Source of the DNA: Prorocentrum cordatum
Lineage: Eukaryota > Sar > Dinophyceae > Prorocentrales > Prorocentraceae
Length of the DNA stretch: 64,000 nt
Assembly: GCA_963575745.1 (NCBI GenBank)
Contig: CAUYUJ010015696.1
Span: 87,316-151,315 of the forward strand
Direction of reading: 5' to 3'
In this document: positions 28,390 through 39,420 of the stretch, one piece after another
Numbering within the stretch: the stretch's first letter is position 1
Layout of the letters: each line of letters starts with the position of its first letter
Program-made: the position numbers and the translations under genes
The notes under the pieces: model-generated
What the model saw: only the letters and a program-made list of their open reading frames with translations
Told to the model about the DNA's origin: nothing
Database searches by the model: none

Positions 28390-31300
28390 TGGAGGTCCGC
28401 GACAGCTTCTGGGGCCGCCCAAGAGGCCCCCAAGACGGTCCAAGAGGGCCCCGAGACGCCGAAAGATCGTTCCAAGACGCCTAGCATGGGCTGAAAGATC
28501 GTTCCAAGACGCCTAACATGGGCCGAAGACGGCCCAAGAGGCCGCCAAGACGTTCCAAGGGAGGCCTCCAAGAGGACAAAATCTTCAAATTCCTTTAGGA
28601 AGACGTGCAGTTCTAGCACATACGATGTTTCCGCCTTCACAGCGCGGGAGCCCTTCCTAGATGCCTCCAAGACCGCCCTAAGACGGCCCCATAGGCTCCC
28701 AAGAAGCCCCCAAGCAGCACAAGAGGCGCCCAAAACGACCCAACGGGGCTCCAAGACGGCCCCAAGAGGTGCCCGAAAGGGGGACCACGAAACGAACATT
28801 TCAGCCGTCCGCCCCTAAAGGCTCCCAGGATGCCACAAGAGGCTCCAAAAAGGCGCCCAGACGCCCCCAAAAGGCCCCCAGGAGGCCCCAAGAGGCTCCC
28901 CAGAGACCCCCAAGAGGCTCGAGTGGCCCCAAGAGGCCCCCAAGTCGGCTTCGACATGCGATGGTTCGGCCTTCACAGCGCGGAAGACCCTCCAAGATGC
29001 CTCCAGAACCGCCGCAAGACGGCACCATAGGCTCCCAAGAAGCCCCCAACACGGCACAAGAGGCGCCCAAAACGACCCAAAAGGGCTCCAAGACGGCCCC
29101 ATGAGGTGCCCGAAAGGGGGACCACGAAACGAACATTCCAGCCGTCCGCCCCTAGAGGCTCCCAGGAGAAGGCGCCCAGACGCCCCCGAAAGGCCCCCAG
29201 GAGGCCCCAAGAGGCTCCCCAGAGGCCCCCAAGAGGCTCCGAGTGGCCCCAAGAGGCCCCCAAGTCGGCTTCGAAAGGGTCTCGCGACAAGTGTTTTCGA
29301 GGGCTCCACTACATTTCTGATCAGCCCCTTCGAGGTTCCGAGATGCTTTGCTAAGATCCTCGTGCTTCACCACCCTTCTCAGAAGCCGCATTCGAGGTTC
29401 CGATGTGCTTTGCCACGATCCCCGCGAGGCTTCGACTTAGCCACTCCTGGCCTTCAAGAGATCGTCCTGGACCGCATCGTGGACCCTCTTCGCCGCTCGA
29501 GTCTCCAATGACGACGTCTAAGATGGCCTCCGAGATGCTCCGCAGACGCCCCAAGAAGACTCCAAGAGCCCCCCAAAAGGGCCCCAGTAGGCCGCAATCA
29601 TTGATTTCCGTTTGCTTTGTTTCAGCGCTTTTGCCCCCGAGGCGACCTCATAATCCAAAAGACCCCAGACGCCTCCAAATTGCTTCGGGCAAGCTCCCGA
29701 GAAGCTTCTCACGAGATCCCAACGAACAAAGACGCCGAACGTGGGCCGAAGACGGCCCAAGAGGCTGCCAAGACGTTCCAAGAGGCCTCCAAGGAGGCCT
29801 CCAAGAGGCCAAAATCTTCAAACTCACTTCAGAAGACGTACGTGTCTAGCGTATACGACGTTTCGGCCTTCACAGCGCGGAAGCCCCCCCCCAAGATGCC
29901 CCCCAGACCGCCCCAAGACGGCCCCATACGCTCCCAAGAAGCCCCCAAGACGGCACAAGAGGCTCCCAAAGAGGCTCCACAGAGGCCCCAAAAAGGCCCC
30001 AAGGGGCCCCAGGAGGCCCCCGAGTCGGTTTCGAAAGGGTCTCACGACAAAGGTATTCGAGGGCTTGCCTACATTTCCAATCAGCCCCTTCGAGGTTCCG
30101 AGATGCTTTGCTAAGATCCTCGTGCTTCAAGCCGCATTCGAGGTTCCGATGTGCTTTGCCACGATCCCCGTGAGGCTTCGACTTAGCTACTCATGACCTT
30201 CAAGAGGTCGCCCTGGGCCGCATCGTGGACCCCCTTCGCCATTCTAGTCCCCAATCACTACGTCCAAGATGGCCTCCAAGATGCTCTGCAGACGCCCCCA
30301 GAAGACTCCAAGAGCCCCCCCAAAAAGGCCCCAGTAGGCCGCAATCATTGATTTCCGTTTGCTTTGTTTCAGCGCTTTTGCCCCCGAGGCGACCTCATAA
30401 TCCAAAAGACCCCAGGCGCCTCCGAACTGCTTCGGGCAAGCTCCCGAGAGGCTTCTCACGAGATCCCAACGAACAAAGACGCCGAACGTGGGCCGAAGAC
30501 GGCCCAAGAGGCTGCCAAGACGTTCCAAGAGGCCTCCCAGGAGGCCTACAAGAAGCCAAAATCTTCAAATGCCCTTCAGAAGACGCACGTGTCTAGCGTG
30601 TACGTTTTTTCGGCCTTCACAGCGCGGAAGACCCTCCAAGATGCCCCCAAGACCGCCCAAAAGCTGCCCCATAGGCTCCCAAGAAGCCCCCAAAACGACA
30701 CAAAAGGCGCCCAAAACGACCCAAAGGGGCTCCAAGACGGCCCCATGAGGGGCCCGAAAGGGGGACCACGAAACGAACATTCCATCCGTCCGCCCCTAGA
30801 GGCTCCCAAGAAGCAACAAGACGCTCCAAAAAGGCCTCCAGACGCTCCCAAGAGGCCCCCAGGCCCCCAAACACTCCCCGGAGGCCTCCAAGAAGCCCCA
30901 AGGGGGCCCAAGAGGCCCCCAAGTCGGCGTCGAAAGGGTCTCGCGACAAGTGTTGTCGAGGGCCTCACTACATTTCTACTCACCCCCTTCGAGGTTCCGA
31001 GATGCTTTGCTAAGATCCTCGTGCTTCACTACCTTTCACAGAAGCCCCATTCGAGGTTCTGATGTGCTCTGCCCCGATCCCCGTGAGGCGTCCACTTAGC
31101 TACTCCTGACCTTCAAGAGACCGCCCCGGACCGCAAGAAACAAACATCGCCACATTCCCACCCAGAAAACGTATGACATTAGCACATTCGCCTCTCGGGA
31201 TTTCGCGACGTCCACGACGGCCCAAGAGGCCTCCGAGAGCGCCCCCAGACGGCCCAGGAGCCTCCAAGAGGGCCCCAGGATGGCCAAAGAGGGCCAAGAC

Positions 31301-31450
31301 GCCCCCAGGTTTGCCCACGGAACCCGCAGGGAGCCCCAAGAGACCTCCCGTGAGGCTCCCAAGAGGCCCCCATGAGGCCCCCGCGAGGCCCACATTGAGG
31401 TCCCCCAGAAGCCCCAAAAGAGGCTTAAAAGAGGTTCCACGATAACCCCC
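28390..31450. repeat. Large field of CCAAGAGGCCCC / CCAAGACGGCCC repeats
   Basis: About 3 kb dominated by 10-13 base words CCAAGAGGCCCCC, CTCCAAGACG and GGCCCAAGAGGC, on the plus strand only. Larger units are superimposed: a block with TTCACAGCGCGGAAG, GGCCCCATAGGCTCCCAAGAAGCCC, CGAAAGGGGGACCACGAAACG and CCGTCCGCCCCTA occurs at about 28630, 28970 and 30615 (partly at 29870). All frames are open for long distances because the words lack stops; I do not regard them as genes. Related tracts lie at 35300-36230 (plus) and 52940-53190 (minus sense). Confidence 0.85.
29327..30820. repeat. Tandem segmental duplication, period about 745 bp
   Basis: Two near-identical units start at TTCGAGGTTCCGAGATGCTTTG (29330 and 30090). 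They share GATGTGCTTTGCCACGATCC (29403, 30146), the segment from GCCGCAATCATTGATTTCCG to CATAATCCAAAAGACCCC (29592-29665, 30333-30407), and AAGACGCCGAACGTGGGCCG (29729, 30476). A third, partial unit starts near 30990 and a fragment lies at 28500-28590. Sequence identity is over 90% in places by eye. Confidence 0.85.
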
Positions 31451-31573
31451 CAGAGGCGTCCCAACTGCTTCGGGCAAGTTCCCGAGAGTCTTCTCACGAT
31501 CACATCCAAGAGGCCTCTGAACCACAGCCCAGGCACGGTGGCGTGATGAGCCACAGCCGCGGTGATATAAAGA
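31451..31573. other. No gene recognised
   Basis: Short spacer after the CCAAGA field. Confidence 0.3.
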
Positions 31574-31905
31574 TAAGAGGGCTCCACGTCGCCTCCTCCT
31601 CCTTCTCTTTTTCCTCCTCCGCCACCTCCTGCGTCCTCCTTCCCTGCCTTCCGTTTCTCCCCCTCGTCCCCCCCCTCTTCTCCCTCACATCGTATGGTTC
31701 CTGACCAGTCCCACCTCATGCACCTTCCTCCATCCGTCTCCTGCCTCGTCCCATCACCTCCGACCTCTTCCAACCCCCTCCTACTCTCTCCACCCCCATT
31801 CTACCTCCTCCAACCTCCTCATGTTCGCCCTACCCCTGCGTATCTCCTCCTACCTCCTCTTATAGCCTCCAGCCTCCTCTTACCGTCTCCTACTTTGGCG
31901 GGGCC
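31574..31905. repeat. CCTCCT/CCTC pyrimidine-rich tract
   Basis: Imperfect CCTCCTxCCTCC words over 330 bases; polypyrimidine on the plus strand. Confidence 0.7.
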
Positions 31906-31927
31906 TCCCTGGAGTGACGGGAAAGCA

Positions 31928-31975
31928 CGATATAGATATATATTTATGTGTATATATATACATATGGTATTGTAT
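31928..31975. repeat. TATA-rich simple repeat
   Basis: ATATAGATATATATTTATGTGTATATATATACATATG, one of two short AT-alternating tracts in the window (the other is at 62398-62452). Confidence 0.85.
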
Positions 31976-33472
31976 GGAACAGGGAGCGGGACGAGGGAAG
32001 GAGAGGGTATTCTGGGACACCACGAAGTCCCCCTCAGGATGTGGAGAAAACATACCGCCCACCGATGGTACGAGAAAGGGGCACGTGCTGAGAAACACAC
32101 CATTTCTTGGCCATGCCACGACACACACGCACGCACGCCTGCGAGCAACAACAAAACAAACCCCAAAAAACACCTCGATCATTGGTGCTCGGATTAAGGG
32201 CCCAGGAAAACGATTTCGTCATTTTGTCGATACGGAGTCCACGCTCGTCCACGGAGGTCCCGACAACTTCGACAAACCCAAATTTTGGTCCTGGGTCGAT
32301 GACTGACACTCCCAGGGACCGTCGACGGCCTCCGAGGCCCTCCGGAATCCGAGGCCCACCACTCTTGGGGCCCATCCGACGCAGTTTTCCTCCCGGATCG
32401 ATTCTCGACGGACCTGGGACCCCGAGACGGCCTCCAGAGACCTGACAGCTCCAAATCCCCTCGAGTCTCGATCGTCGAATTACCTCGAATCTCAATCGAC
32501 ATATCTCCTCCAACCTCCGCCAAGCCGCGCTGGTCACGCCCCCGCGGGCGACCCACAGCGCATGCTTACGATAGGAAGTCCGCCGACCCCTTGAGGTGTT
32601 GTCGGCGCGCGCGATGGATCCAGCTAGCCATATACGCCGGGCCCGGGGCAACCGCGCTATGAGGGGACAGAGTGCCCCCCATTCCCTTCGGAACATCATA
32701 GTTCTTTTTCGCATGTTCGTGTCGTGGGCTTTCAGAACGTCCTAGACAGCCTCAGAGCCTCTCAAAGCCGTCCCAAAAAAACCTAGGAAGCCCCCCAAGC
32801 AGACTCAAGATGCTGAAGAGGCCACCCAGCCACGTTGCCACGTTGCCACAAGCCCCGAAAGACATCCCACGGGACACCATGACCCATCAGGGCGGCCTCG
32901 GACCCATGAACCAAGCACGATGGCGGGATGGCCCGAACGCAACAGATCGAAGGTTAGGGGGTCTGACCGCAAGTGCCCCCAAACCAAGAAATCGGTTTTG
33001 GTGTCGGTTCATATCGTGCATGGGGTTCTCCCGATGGTTGTCCCGATGGTTGTCTGGATGGTTGTCCCGATATTGCCCTACGAGACCCCAAGACCGTCGA
33101 AGATCGGTCGGAGATGAAGAACTACACCGGATGGACCACGGGAGCGGCCCTGGGCTGGACCCCTGAGGCCTCCAAGAGGCTTCCCCAAAAGACCCCAAGC
33201 ACAAAGAGCGAAATATATATTTTCAGCAAATTCGCCTTTTGACACCAGGAGGGCTCCAAGACGGCAAAAGGACCACCAAGAAAGCTCCAAGACGGACAGG
33301 GACTCCCAATCAGCTGGACGGAGAACCGGAACGGACACTTCGAACCTTCGGCTCCAAGACGCCCCCAACGTGCCCCAGGGACCGCCAGGAAGCCCCCCCA
33401 AAAAACTAAGGGGCTGGCGGTGTGGCGTAAGCCTAAGAATCAGTCAACAGTCATACAGGAAGACACTCCAAG
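31976..33472. other. No gene recognised
   Basis: Mixed sequence. Four GATGGTTGTCCCGATGGTTG-type 12-base repeats occur at 33030-33075, and TCGA-rich words at 32400-32520. Minus-strand frames over 32035-32700 are mixed in composition but show no family motif. Confidence 0.35.
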
Positions 33473-33530
33473 GTAGCAAGCCCAGCTGCTTGAATGAGCC
33501 TCGCCGGTATGCCGCTGCCCTGTTGGTCAT
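33473..33530. repeat. Dispersed repeat family E, copy 2
   Basis: GCAAGCCCAGCTGCTTGAATGAGCCTCGCCGGTATGCCGCTGCCCTG-like sequence, matching 27735-27790 at about 85% by eye. Confidence 0.7.
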
Positions 33531-33809
33531 TCAATGTTTCTGGAATATTCGACTTGACGGGAGCTGGCGAATGAAATCATCAGCGGACGGGGCCAGGACC
33601 TCTGATAACCAACTTGAGAAGCTGTTACCCTGAGATTAAGAGGATCCTAGCGCGAGACACTTAGGGGGGAGAGGAAAAAGAGGGGGCAATGAAGGCAATT
33701 GAGAAAGGATGCGAGGGAGGGAGGAAGTACTGCTCATGGATCGTCACGGGCCCCGCTACCCAGACACTCTTCTGCTCTCATTGAGCAGGCTGCTCAATCC
33801 GAGGCGCGC

Positions 33810-34061
33810 CTACCGTTGTCCGCGCATGCAGTTACATTGAAACAAGCCATAAGGAGTTGGAATGCATTGGCAAGACAATCCAGAAGCGCAGTGTCCGCAG
33901 CCGTTGCTCGTGCCCTTGAGGGACGTCACAGCAGCAACACCTTCGGCGCCTGCCTTCGCCGTCATCTTCTGGAGCAGCCCCGCCTCGTCCTGCTCGCATG
34001 TCGCGTCTTGTGATGAGGCCCAGACGATCAGGGCCACCAGGAGCGTCGCGCGCAGGGCCAT
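33810..34061 (-). CDS. Small secreted Cys-rich peptide precursor (hypothetical)
   Basis: 83 aa from the ATG at 34061 to TAG at 33812-33810. Residues 1-17 look like a signal peptide: MALR, then a hydrophobic core (ATLLVALIVWA) and a small-residue cleavage region (ASSQ). A short pro-region follows with Cys22 and LLQK (29-32). The C-terminal 30 residues hold six Cys at 55, 58, 64, 66, 76 and 78 (CGHC, CQC, CNC), with Gly and Pro between. The pattern suggests a disulfide-stabilised mature peptide in the secretory pathway. I do not recognise a family and do not infer activity. The frame is open 24 codons further upstream (Met at 34133), but the inner ATG gives the signal peptide its normal position. 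It stands alone, in non-repetitive sequence, on the same strand as all other coding segments. Confidence 0.6.
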   Translation of the reverse strand: MALRATLLVALIVWASSQDATCEQDEAGLLQKMTAKAGAEGVAAVTSLKGTSNGCGHCASGLSCQCIPTPYGLFQCNCMRGQR

Positions 34062-34614
34062 CGCCTCGCTTTCCTTCCCGAAGAGGCGGTGCCCGCTGCT
34101 GGTATGGACAAGCGCTCGAACCCTGTTGAGCAAAACTGGCTGCGCAATTTGGGTGCGCCTTCATGGGGGCCTCTGTGGACCTCCGCAACCCTATCACAAA
34201 CCTGATTTCGACAGGATTCCTTCAGATTTCGACCAGCCCACACCTCTCTCGCCCAGATTTCGTCCACATGTCGTCCAAATGTCGACCAAATCCCACGAAC
34301 TCCGGACGGAACCCCCGAAACCGCAAGGAATGTTGAGACCCTCCGAGGTTCCCGTGAAGGACCACACAACCGGATGGAGCCCGCAGGGAGAGATCTTGGG
34401 GCCAGTTCCGAGCGCACCCTGGTCCGGGCCCAGGAGGAGCGCAGGGCACGCGGCCACAGCGCGCATGTTTAATCTCAGAGGGTCTCAAACCCCCCAGGTG
34501 GTGGGACGTGATTATTTTCCGAGGGCTGATTGACGGAGTGGGACCCCCAGCGATACGGGGAACATGATGATCATTCCTCCGCGGCGGCCATCGCTGATAA
34601 TCGGGGGGTGATGA
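34062..34614. other. No gene recognised
   Basis: Non-repetitive sequence upstream, in coding sense, of the Cys-rich peptide. It may hold its 5' UTR or promoter; no recognisable signal. Confidence 0.35.
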
Positions 34615-34633
34615 TATCCCTGATGGTGATGAT

Positions 34634-34720
<87 letters not shown>

Positions 34721-35035
34721 GGTGATTATGATGAAGGTGACACTGATGATGATGGTGATGATGATGATTATTATTATGATGATGATGATGATGATGGGGG
34801 TGGTGATGGTGATGGTGATGGTAATGATGATGCTGACAATGCTGATCGTGATGAAGATGATGGTGATGACGGTGGTGGTGACAATGATGATGATGATGGT
34901 GGTGATGATGATGATGATTGTGAGTATGCTGCTGCTGATGATGATGATGATGATGATGACGATGGTGCTGATGGTGCTGATGATGATGATGATGATGATG
35001 ATGACGATGGTGGTGGTGATGATGAAGATGATGAG
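34615..35035. repeat. GAT microsatellite with GAC and GGT variants
   Basis: 420 bases in triplet register: GATGAC runs, GAT runs, GGTGAT and a TATTATTATGAT part. Confidence 0.95.
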
Positions 35036-35160
35036 AGAAAGAACGAGGAGGGGAAGGACGACTCGAATTGCCAGCCGAGAGGCCAGGAGGGGTCCCCAGT
35101 GGCATTAAAAACCCTCGGAGACTGCACCAGCACATGGGCCGAGCTAAAAGGCGATGCTGT

Positions 35161-35282
35161 AAATCCCACCAGACCTTTAGGGCGTGAATGGTTCGACGAG
35201 TTTTGCCTTCTCTCCCCCACTTTCCCCTGCTCGGGGGAGGAGCTTACCCCTTCCCCTACACCCTACCGTGGGCCTGGGAGGA
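35161..35282. repeat. Dispersed repeat family B, copy 2
   Basis: AAATCCCACCAG, GGGCGTGAATGGTTC and GGGCCTGGGAGG match 17154-17275. Confidence 0.75.
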
Positions 35283-35299
35283 GGGGGGGGCGCGGATAG

Positions 35300-36230
35300 C
35301 TAGAGCTTCGGGAAGGGCCCAACATGGCTCCAAAAGGGCCCTCGGCAGCCCAAGACGCCCTCCAAGACGGCTCAAGATAGCCGAAGACGGTTCAATATAG
35401 CCTCCTGCATACCTCCGAGAGGCCCCAAGACAGCTCCAAGACGGTTCCAAGTGCCCTTCGTGCCTTCTCGGCGTTTCGCTGCCCATGGGCGTTTGAGGCC
35501 TCAACATGGCCCCGAGATGGCTCGAGAGAGCCCCGAGAGGGGCCCACGAGCGTCCCAGAGCGGCCCTAATAGACGCCCAAGAGTCGCCCAAGAGCGACAC
35601 CGGAGGGCCCTAAGACGGCATGGTTGTCTCTCCAAAAGGGGGACCAGGATTACCCCCCCCCCACCCCCAACCCCTGCCCCGCTTCTTCGAGCCATGAGGG
35701 CCAAGAGGCATCCCAGACCCTCCAATGAGCCCCAAGACGGTCCCCAGACCCCGAAAGCGAGCTCCAAGATGGCCCAACGAGTGCACCAAGATGCCCAACG
35801 GGGACGCCAAGAGAGACCCCAAGATGGCCTCAGTCGTCCTTGGAGAACTTCTCGCAACAACGTGCCTGCAAAACCCAACTTCGCATCACCCTTGCCATCG
35901 TCCGCTCCTTCCCTCCTCCTTTCATGCCTCCTCCCTCCTCCTCTACCTCCTCATCTTCCTCGTGCCGCATTCCTCCTCCGGTTCTTCCCCCTCCTGCTCC
36001 TCTCCTTTTCCTCCTCCCCTCCTCGCCCTCTTTCTCCTCCTCCTACCCTCAAGATGGTCCTAGGAGGTCGAGCATCGCTCAATATAGCCTCCGACATACC
36101 TCAACGCGGCCACAAGACAGCCTCAAAATGGCCCAAGACAGCTGAGCATGGCTCAGCGTAGCCTCCGAAAGTCTCTAACCGAGCATGGCTCAAGGTAGCC
36201 TCCAAGAGGCCTCAAGAAAACCTCCGACCG
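35300..36230. repeat. CCAAGA/CTCAA-type repeat field
   Basis: Looser version of the 28.4-31.4 kb field: CTCCAAGACGG, CCCAAGAG and TAGCCTCCGA words, with a C-rich stretch (35655-35690) and a TCC-rich stretch (35905-36055) inside. GAGCATGGCTCAA words recur at 36140-36195. Confidence 0.75.
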
Positions 36231-36940
36231 TGTCTGGAGGGGATACGTTTCCCGCCGCGGACGCAAGCCGAAGCGCAGGCGGCGTCCGAAGTCAGCCTGG
36301 GCTACAAGCCAAACCTAATTACCTAAGCGCGCGAATTAACGGCCGCCGAAACTGCGGCCGACGGACGCCGAGCAGCGACGCTGGGGACTGAAGGCCGAGC
36401 TGCAAGAGGTGCCTGGTGTGCCACGCGGCTGAAGTGCAACCATTCCAAGGGCGAGACCACCCGGAAGGCCAACGATTTGTACCTTGCTGCGCCAGGCGCC
36501 CAGAGGTAAACGAGTCACCCGAGCAAAGCACGGCATAGCGTGGGGCTGAGCAAGCAGCGCAACCTCAGGTGGTCGAACAAGAAGGCTAAACCACTCATGA
36601 GCAATCCACGTGGAGGTGCATCCCACCACTGCAAGGCGGCAGCTGCAGACACGGCCAGGCTGTGGCAGCGTCTGGGGACCAGGGACCAGGGGCCAGGAGC
36701 ATGCGAGCATGCTAACTGGAGCTGGTCGACGTGCAAGTCACCGGGACGCCAGGGCTACCTCACCAGGATCAAAGGAGCCAGCACGGACACCAACAGACGC
36801 CAGGGACTGACGGCGAAAGCCTGGGAGCCGCAACCAGGCTGGCGGGGATACTTTTTGTTCGCGAGCGCAAGCGGAAGAGCCGCGCGCCGTCAGGAAGAAA
36901 GCTGGTGGGGATGTTTTTTCCTTTTTTCGGTCGCGTCCGC
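36231..36940. other. Possible decayed gene fragment and three copies of a GGGGATAC..CGCAAGC word
   Basis: GGAGGGGATACGTTTCC..GACGCAAGCCGAAGCGC (36237) recurs loosely at 36840 and 36897. Between them plus-strand frames contain KCNHSKGETTRKANDLYLAAPGAQ and, one frame off, CKRCLVCHAAE. These look more like protein than the surrounding sequence and could be a frameshifted exon relic. I cannot name it. Confidence 0.25.
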
Positions 36941-37042
36941 TAGCGAGGGCGCTAGGAAACCTCCAGGCCCTTGTGACAAGGCCGCTGCCTTCTGAGAAGC
37001 GCGCCGCCATCTTATGAGGCCCCCCCCTCGCGCCACCCAGTT

Positions 37043-37131
37043 GGGCGCGCCGCCAAACATGACTACTGACCCGGCGGCGCAGACGAGGACAGGATCGGTC
37101 AGCATCGAACTGGGAAATCGGATCGAATCGA
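37043..37131. repeat. Dispersed repeat family D, copy 2
   Basis: Matches 18586-18676 from GGGCGCGCCGCCAA to AATCGGATCGAATCG. Confidence 0.8.
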
Positions 37132-37235
37132 AGCGTGCGTCGGACCTGACTGCATCGTCACGGGGCCCACATCGAATTATGGTGGCTGCGCCAAGGTGCA
37201 CAAAAACACCATGTAACCATCGGGCCGCATCGGGT

Positions 37236-37312
37236 CTTCGGAATATCGGAGTCGAATGGGATCGGAATGCCCGAAACCGATATCAAATCGGATCGATCGG
37301 ATCGACAGGGAC
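37236..37312. repeat. ATCGGA/TCGAAT short tandem words
   Basis: CGGAATATCGGAGTCGAATGGGATCGGAAT and ATCAAATCGGATCGATCGGATCG: degenerate 5-6 base repeats. Confidence 0.6.
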
Positions 37313-37671
37313 CCTGGAAGACATCCAGCCCTACCCCAATATGTGATTAAACAGCGTTCAGGGCGTTTGCATCTTCATGTCTATAACACCGACTGACTTT
37401 TATCAAATGTCGGGTGCCGGTTGTGTTGCGTTCTTAGGTCCAAGATCGGCCCGTGGCCACCCTGCCCGTTTTTTCCGTCTGCACAGCGCTTTTGCTATAT
37501 GCGTATACATCGCATGCGTAGATAGCACATTGGCGCCTGCCTGACGCACGCTTTCTGGGGTGCCGTTTGTTTGAACCGTTTTGGCCGAATCACGAGTGAA
37601 GCCTAGAAAGCTGGAACAAAAAACAACGGCACGCTTGGCATATAAACTATTTGGCGGTGCGCCCGTGGGGG
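37313..37671. other. No gene recognised; may include the rest of the 3' LTR
   Basis: AT-richer sequence with GCGTATACATCGCATGCG (imperfect palindrome, about 37500). I could not align it with the 5' LTR region. Confidence 0.3.
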
Positions 37672-37735
37672 GAAGTGAAAAAGCAAACCATCTCAGAAGG
37701 CGGCGGGGGTTCTCCAAGCCGCATTGCCTTCTGAC
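37672..37735. repeat. Partial copy of the GGGGAAGTGAAAAGG inverted-repeat family
   Basis: Starts GGGGGGAAGTGAAAAAGCAAACC and holds AGAAGGCGGCGG and GCCTTCTGAC. Related to the whole element at 54831-54998. It interrupts or abuts the 3' LTR-like repeat. Confidence 0.55.
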
Positions 37736-37991
37736 AAGTGTGATGCGATGGGTCTTCGCGGGAGGGCTAGACACCGAGACGCGAATCTGACGTCGTGAGA
37801 TGAAGTAATGGCGGTAAAAGATAGATGTGGGAAACATCTTCCAAGAGTCGGACTCTTGTCCGATGCAATGGCGATTGATTGCTGCGCTCGCGATCCGGGC
37901 AAATAGAGCGCCGGCCGCTTGAACAACAAACGGCGGCGCGGACGCTCGCCGCGCTCGCCCGCGCGTCGCCCGGCCCTCTGACCCACGTTCA
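37736..37991 (-). repeat. 3' LTR-like repeat of the copia element
   Basis: Starts TGAACGTGGGTCAGAGGGC on the minus strand. Shares the CGCCGGCC...CAACAAACGGCGGCGCGGACGC core with 44655-44938; one arm base of the hairpin differs (GCCGCTTG). It is cut short near 37736 by the repeat at 37672. Confidence 0.6.
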
Positions 37992-38096
37992 GAATCGAGG
38001 GGGGGAGACGACCAGTGGCGATCGTCGAGCTGCATGTTGCGGAACAATGCTGCAGCGCGCACGCAGCCTCAAGGAAATCAGTTCAACTCCTGACTA

Positions 38097-38202
38097 CTTT
38101 GGAGCTATGGTGCCCACGCGTGACATAAGTAGCGGCCGCGACAAGCCGTCTTTGGAGCTATGGTGCCCACGCGTGACATAAGTAGCGGCCGCGACAAGCC
38201 GT
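38097..38202. repeat. Perfect 53 bp tandem duplication
   Basis: CTTTGGAGCTATGGTGCCC...ACAAGCCGT is repeated without mismatch at 38097-38149 and 38150-38202, between the RNase H end and the 3' LTR-like repeat. Each unit contains a NotI-type GCGGCCGC. No mismatch in an otherwise decayed element means the duplication is recent. Confidence 0.95.
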
Positions 38203-38378
38203 GCCCGACTCGACGACGTGCCAAAGTCGCGTCTGCGAAGTTAATAAATGGCATACTGGAAATGGCGCGCCCCCACGCATGCAACGAACAAAACAGCGCG
38301 GGCCCACGCAACCAAATGCAAGCACAGAGCACAGAAGACAGAAACAGAGGCGAAACGGCAAAATAAGGTTTGATCACT

Positions 38379-38840
38379 TCAGCGCGCACACACATCAGGA
38401 ATGCGATGTCCGCCAGCTGATTGAGAACCAGGCTCAGCATTTGATGTCTGCGCCCTGTGGTGCGTATACGCCCTCAGCTCTAGATTGAAGGGTCGCGTAT
38501 CAGCCGCTACATGTAGCGGAAGGTCGCGGTCTATACAGCATTTGAACTGTCCATCAGCAATCATGCCCCGCGTGTCGCACCATTGAATACTGCGCGTGAT
38601 ATGCCGATCCATCATCTGTCAGATCCAGCTAATGCGACCCGAGAACGCGCACTCAGTAAGCTCCTTAAGATCCGTGCGAGGCAGAATATGAAATGCGGAC
38701 AGAGCGTCAATCGCAAGGGTAATCTTAATGCGTGGACCACCACTTTCCATAAACTTATGGAGAAAATATTGAATTGTGCTCGTGCGAGCGGTCCCGCCTT
38801 GAGCTCGTGTAGTGTGATCGTGGTCGGGTAGCAATATTCC
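38379..38840 (-). pseudogene. Copia RNase H (broken)
   Basis: Two frames: IKITLAIDALSAFHIL..DLKELTE (38619-38834) and RHITRSIQWCDTRGMIADGQFKCCIDR (38379-38615). The acidic residue in AIDALSAF and the WCDTRGMIADG block correspond to the DS.S.. and W..T..M.ADxLTK motifs of copia RNase H. The frame changes between them. Confidence 0.75.
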
Positions 38841-39104
38841 AGGTTGTGCGCTGCGCGCTGCGGCTAACGCTTCCGCCGAGTAGCTTGACCTAACCTGCAG
38901 TCGATACGATTTGCTGTGGGCGCCTATCAGGCGTGCGACAGGTTTGCCATCGCGCGCGTTTCACCGCGCGAGAAAGGTGGCACCTCGGATGCCGCGCCCT
39001 TTGGTCTCACCTTCAGCGTCTCCGGTCAAACATCGGTAGCCTGAGTCGCCGTCGAGATCAATTTCTCTGGTGGGCTTCATGGCAGTATACATTATCTTCT
39101 TAGG

Positions 39105-39420
39105 TTATGCCTGAAACTTGCGCGTAATCGCTTCAAGCCGTCGCGCCTGTAAGTTCGTCGAGTCCTGCGGCCGCTGCGGCGAGGCGACGTAGACCGTCAA
39201 CCAGACTTGGGCTAAAAGGGCACATGCGAGTGCTCCGCGGAGGCGAACAAACATGCCCACGACCGCTTCGGTTGTCTTCCCCTCAGCCTCCGCACCCGTG
39301 AGTTCGGGGCGTTGGATGGGACGGAGTTGTTTAACGTACTCGTCCCGATCCAAAATGACGTCGCCCTTGTCGGTCTTCGTGCATCGCACATGTGGCGTCG
39401 GCGTGCTCATTGAGCTTTAA
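39105..39420 (-). pseudogene. Copia RT thumb region
   Basis: The frame carries RDEYVKQLRPI, TTEAVVGMFVRLRGALACALLAQVWLTVYVAS and DSTNLQARRLEAITRKFQ, which matches the copia Q..Y...L.P, Y.SLRGALAW..TR.DL.VYVA.LQ and RLN.L.R..Q pattern past the RT active site. Confidence 0.75.

Noticed and set aside
28047-31062. Many open frames of 100-250 codons in the CCAAGA field
   Set aside because: The repeated words lack stop codons in most frames. The frames change between otherwise identical repeat units and carry no motif.
34530-35135. Met/His-rich frames over the GAT tract
   Set aside because: Microsatellite translation.
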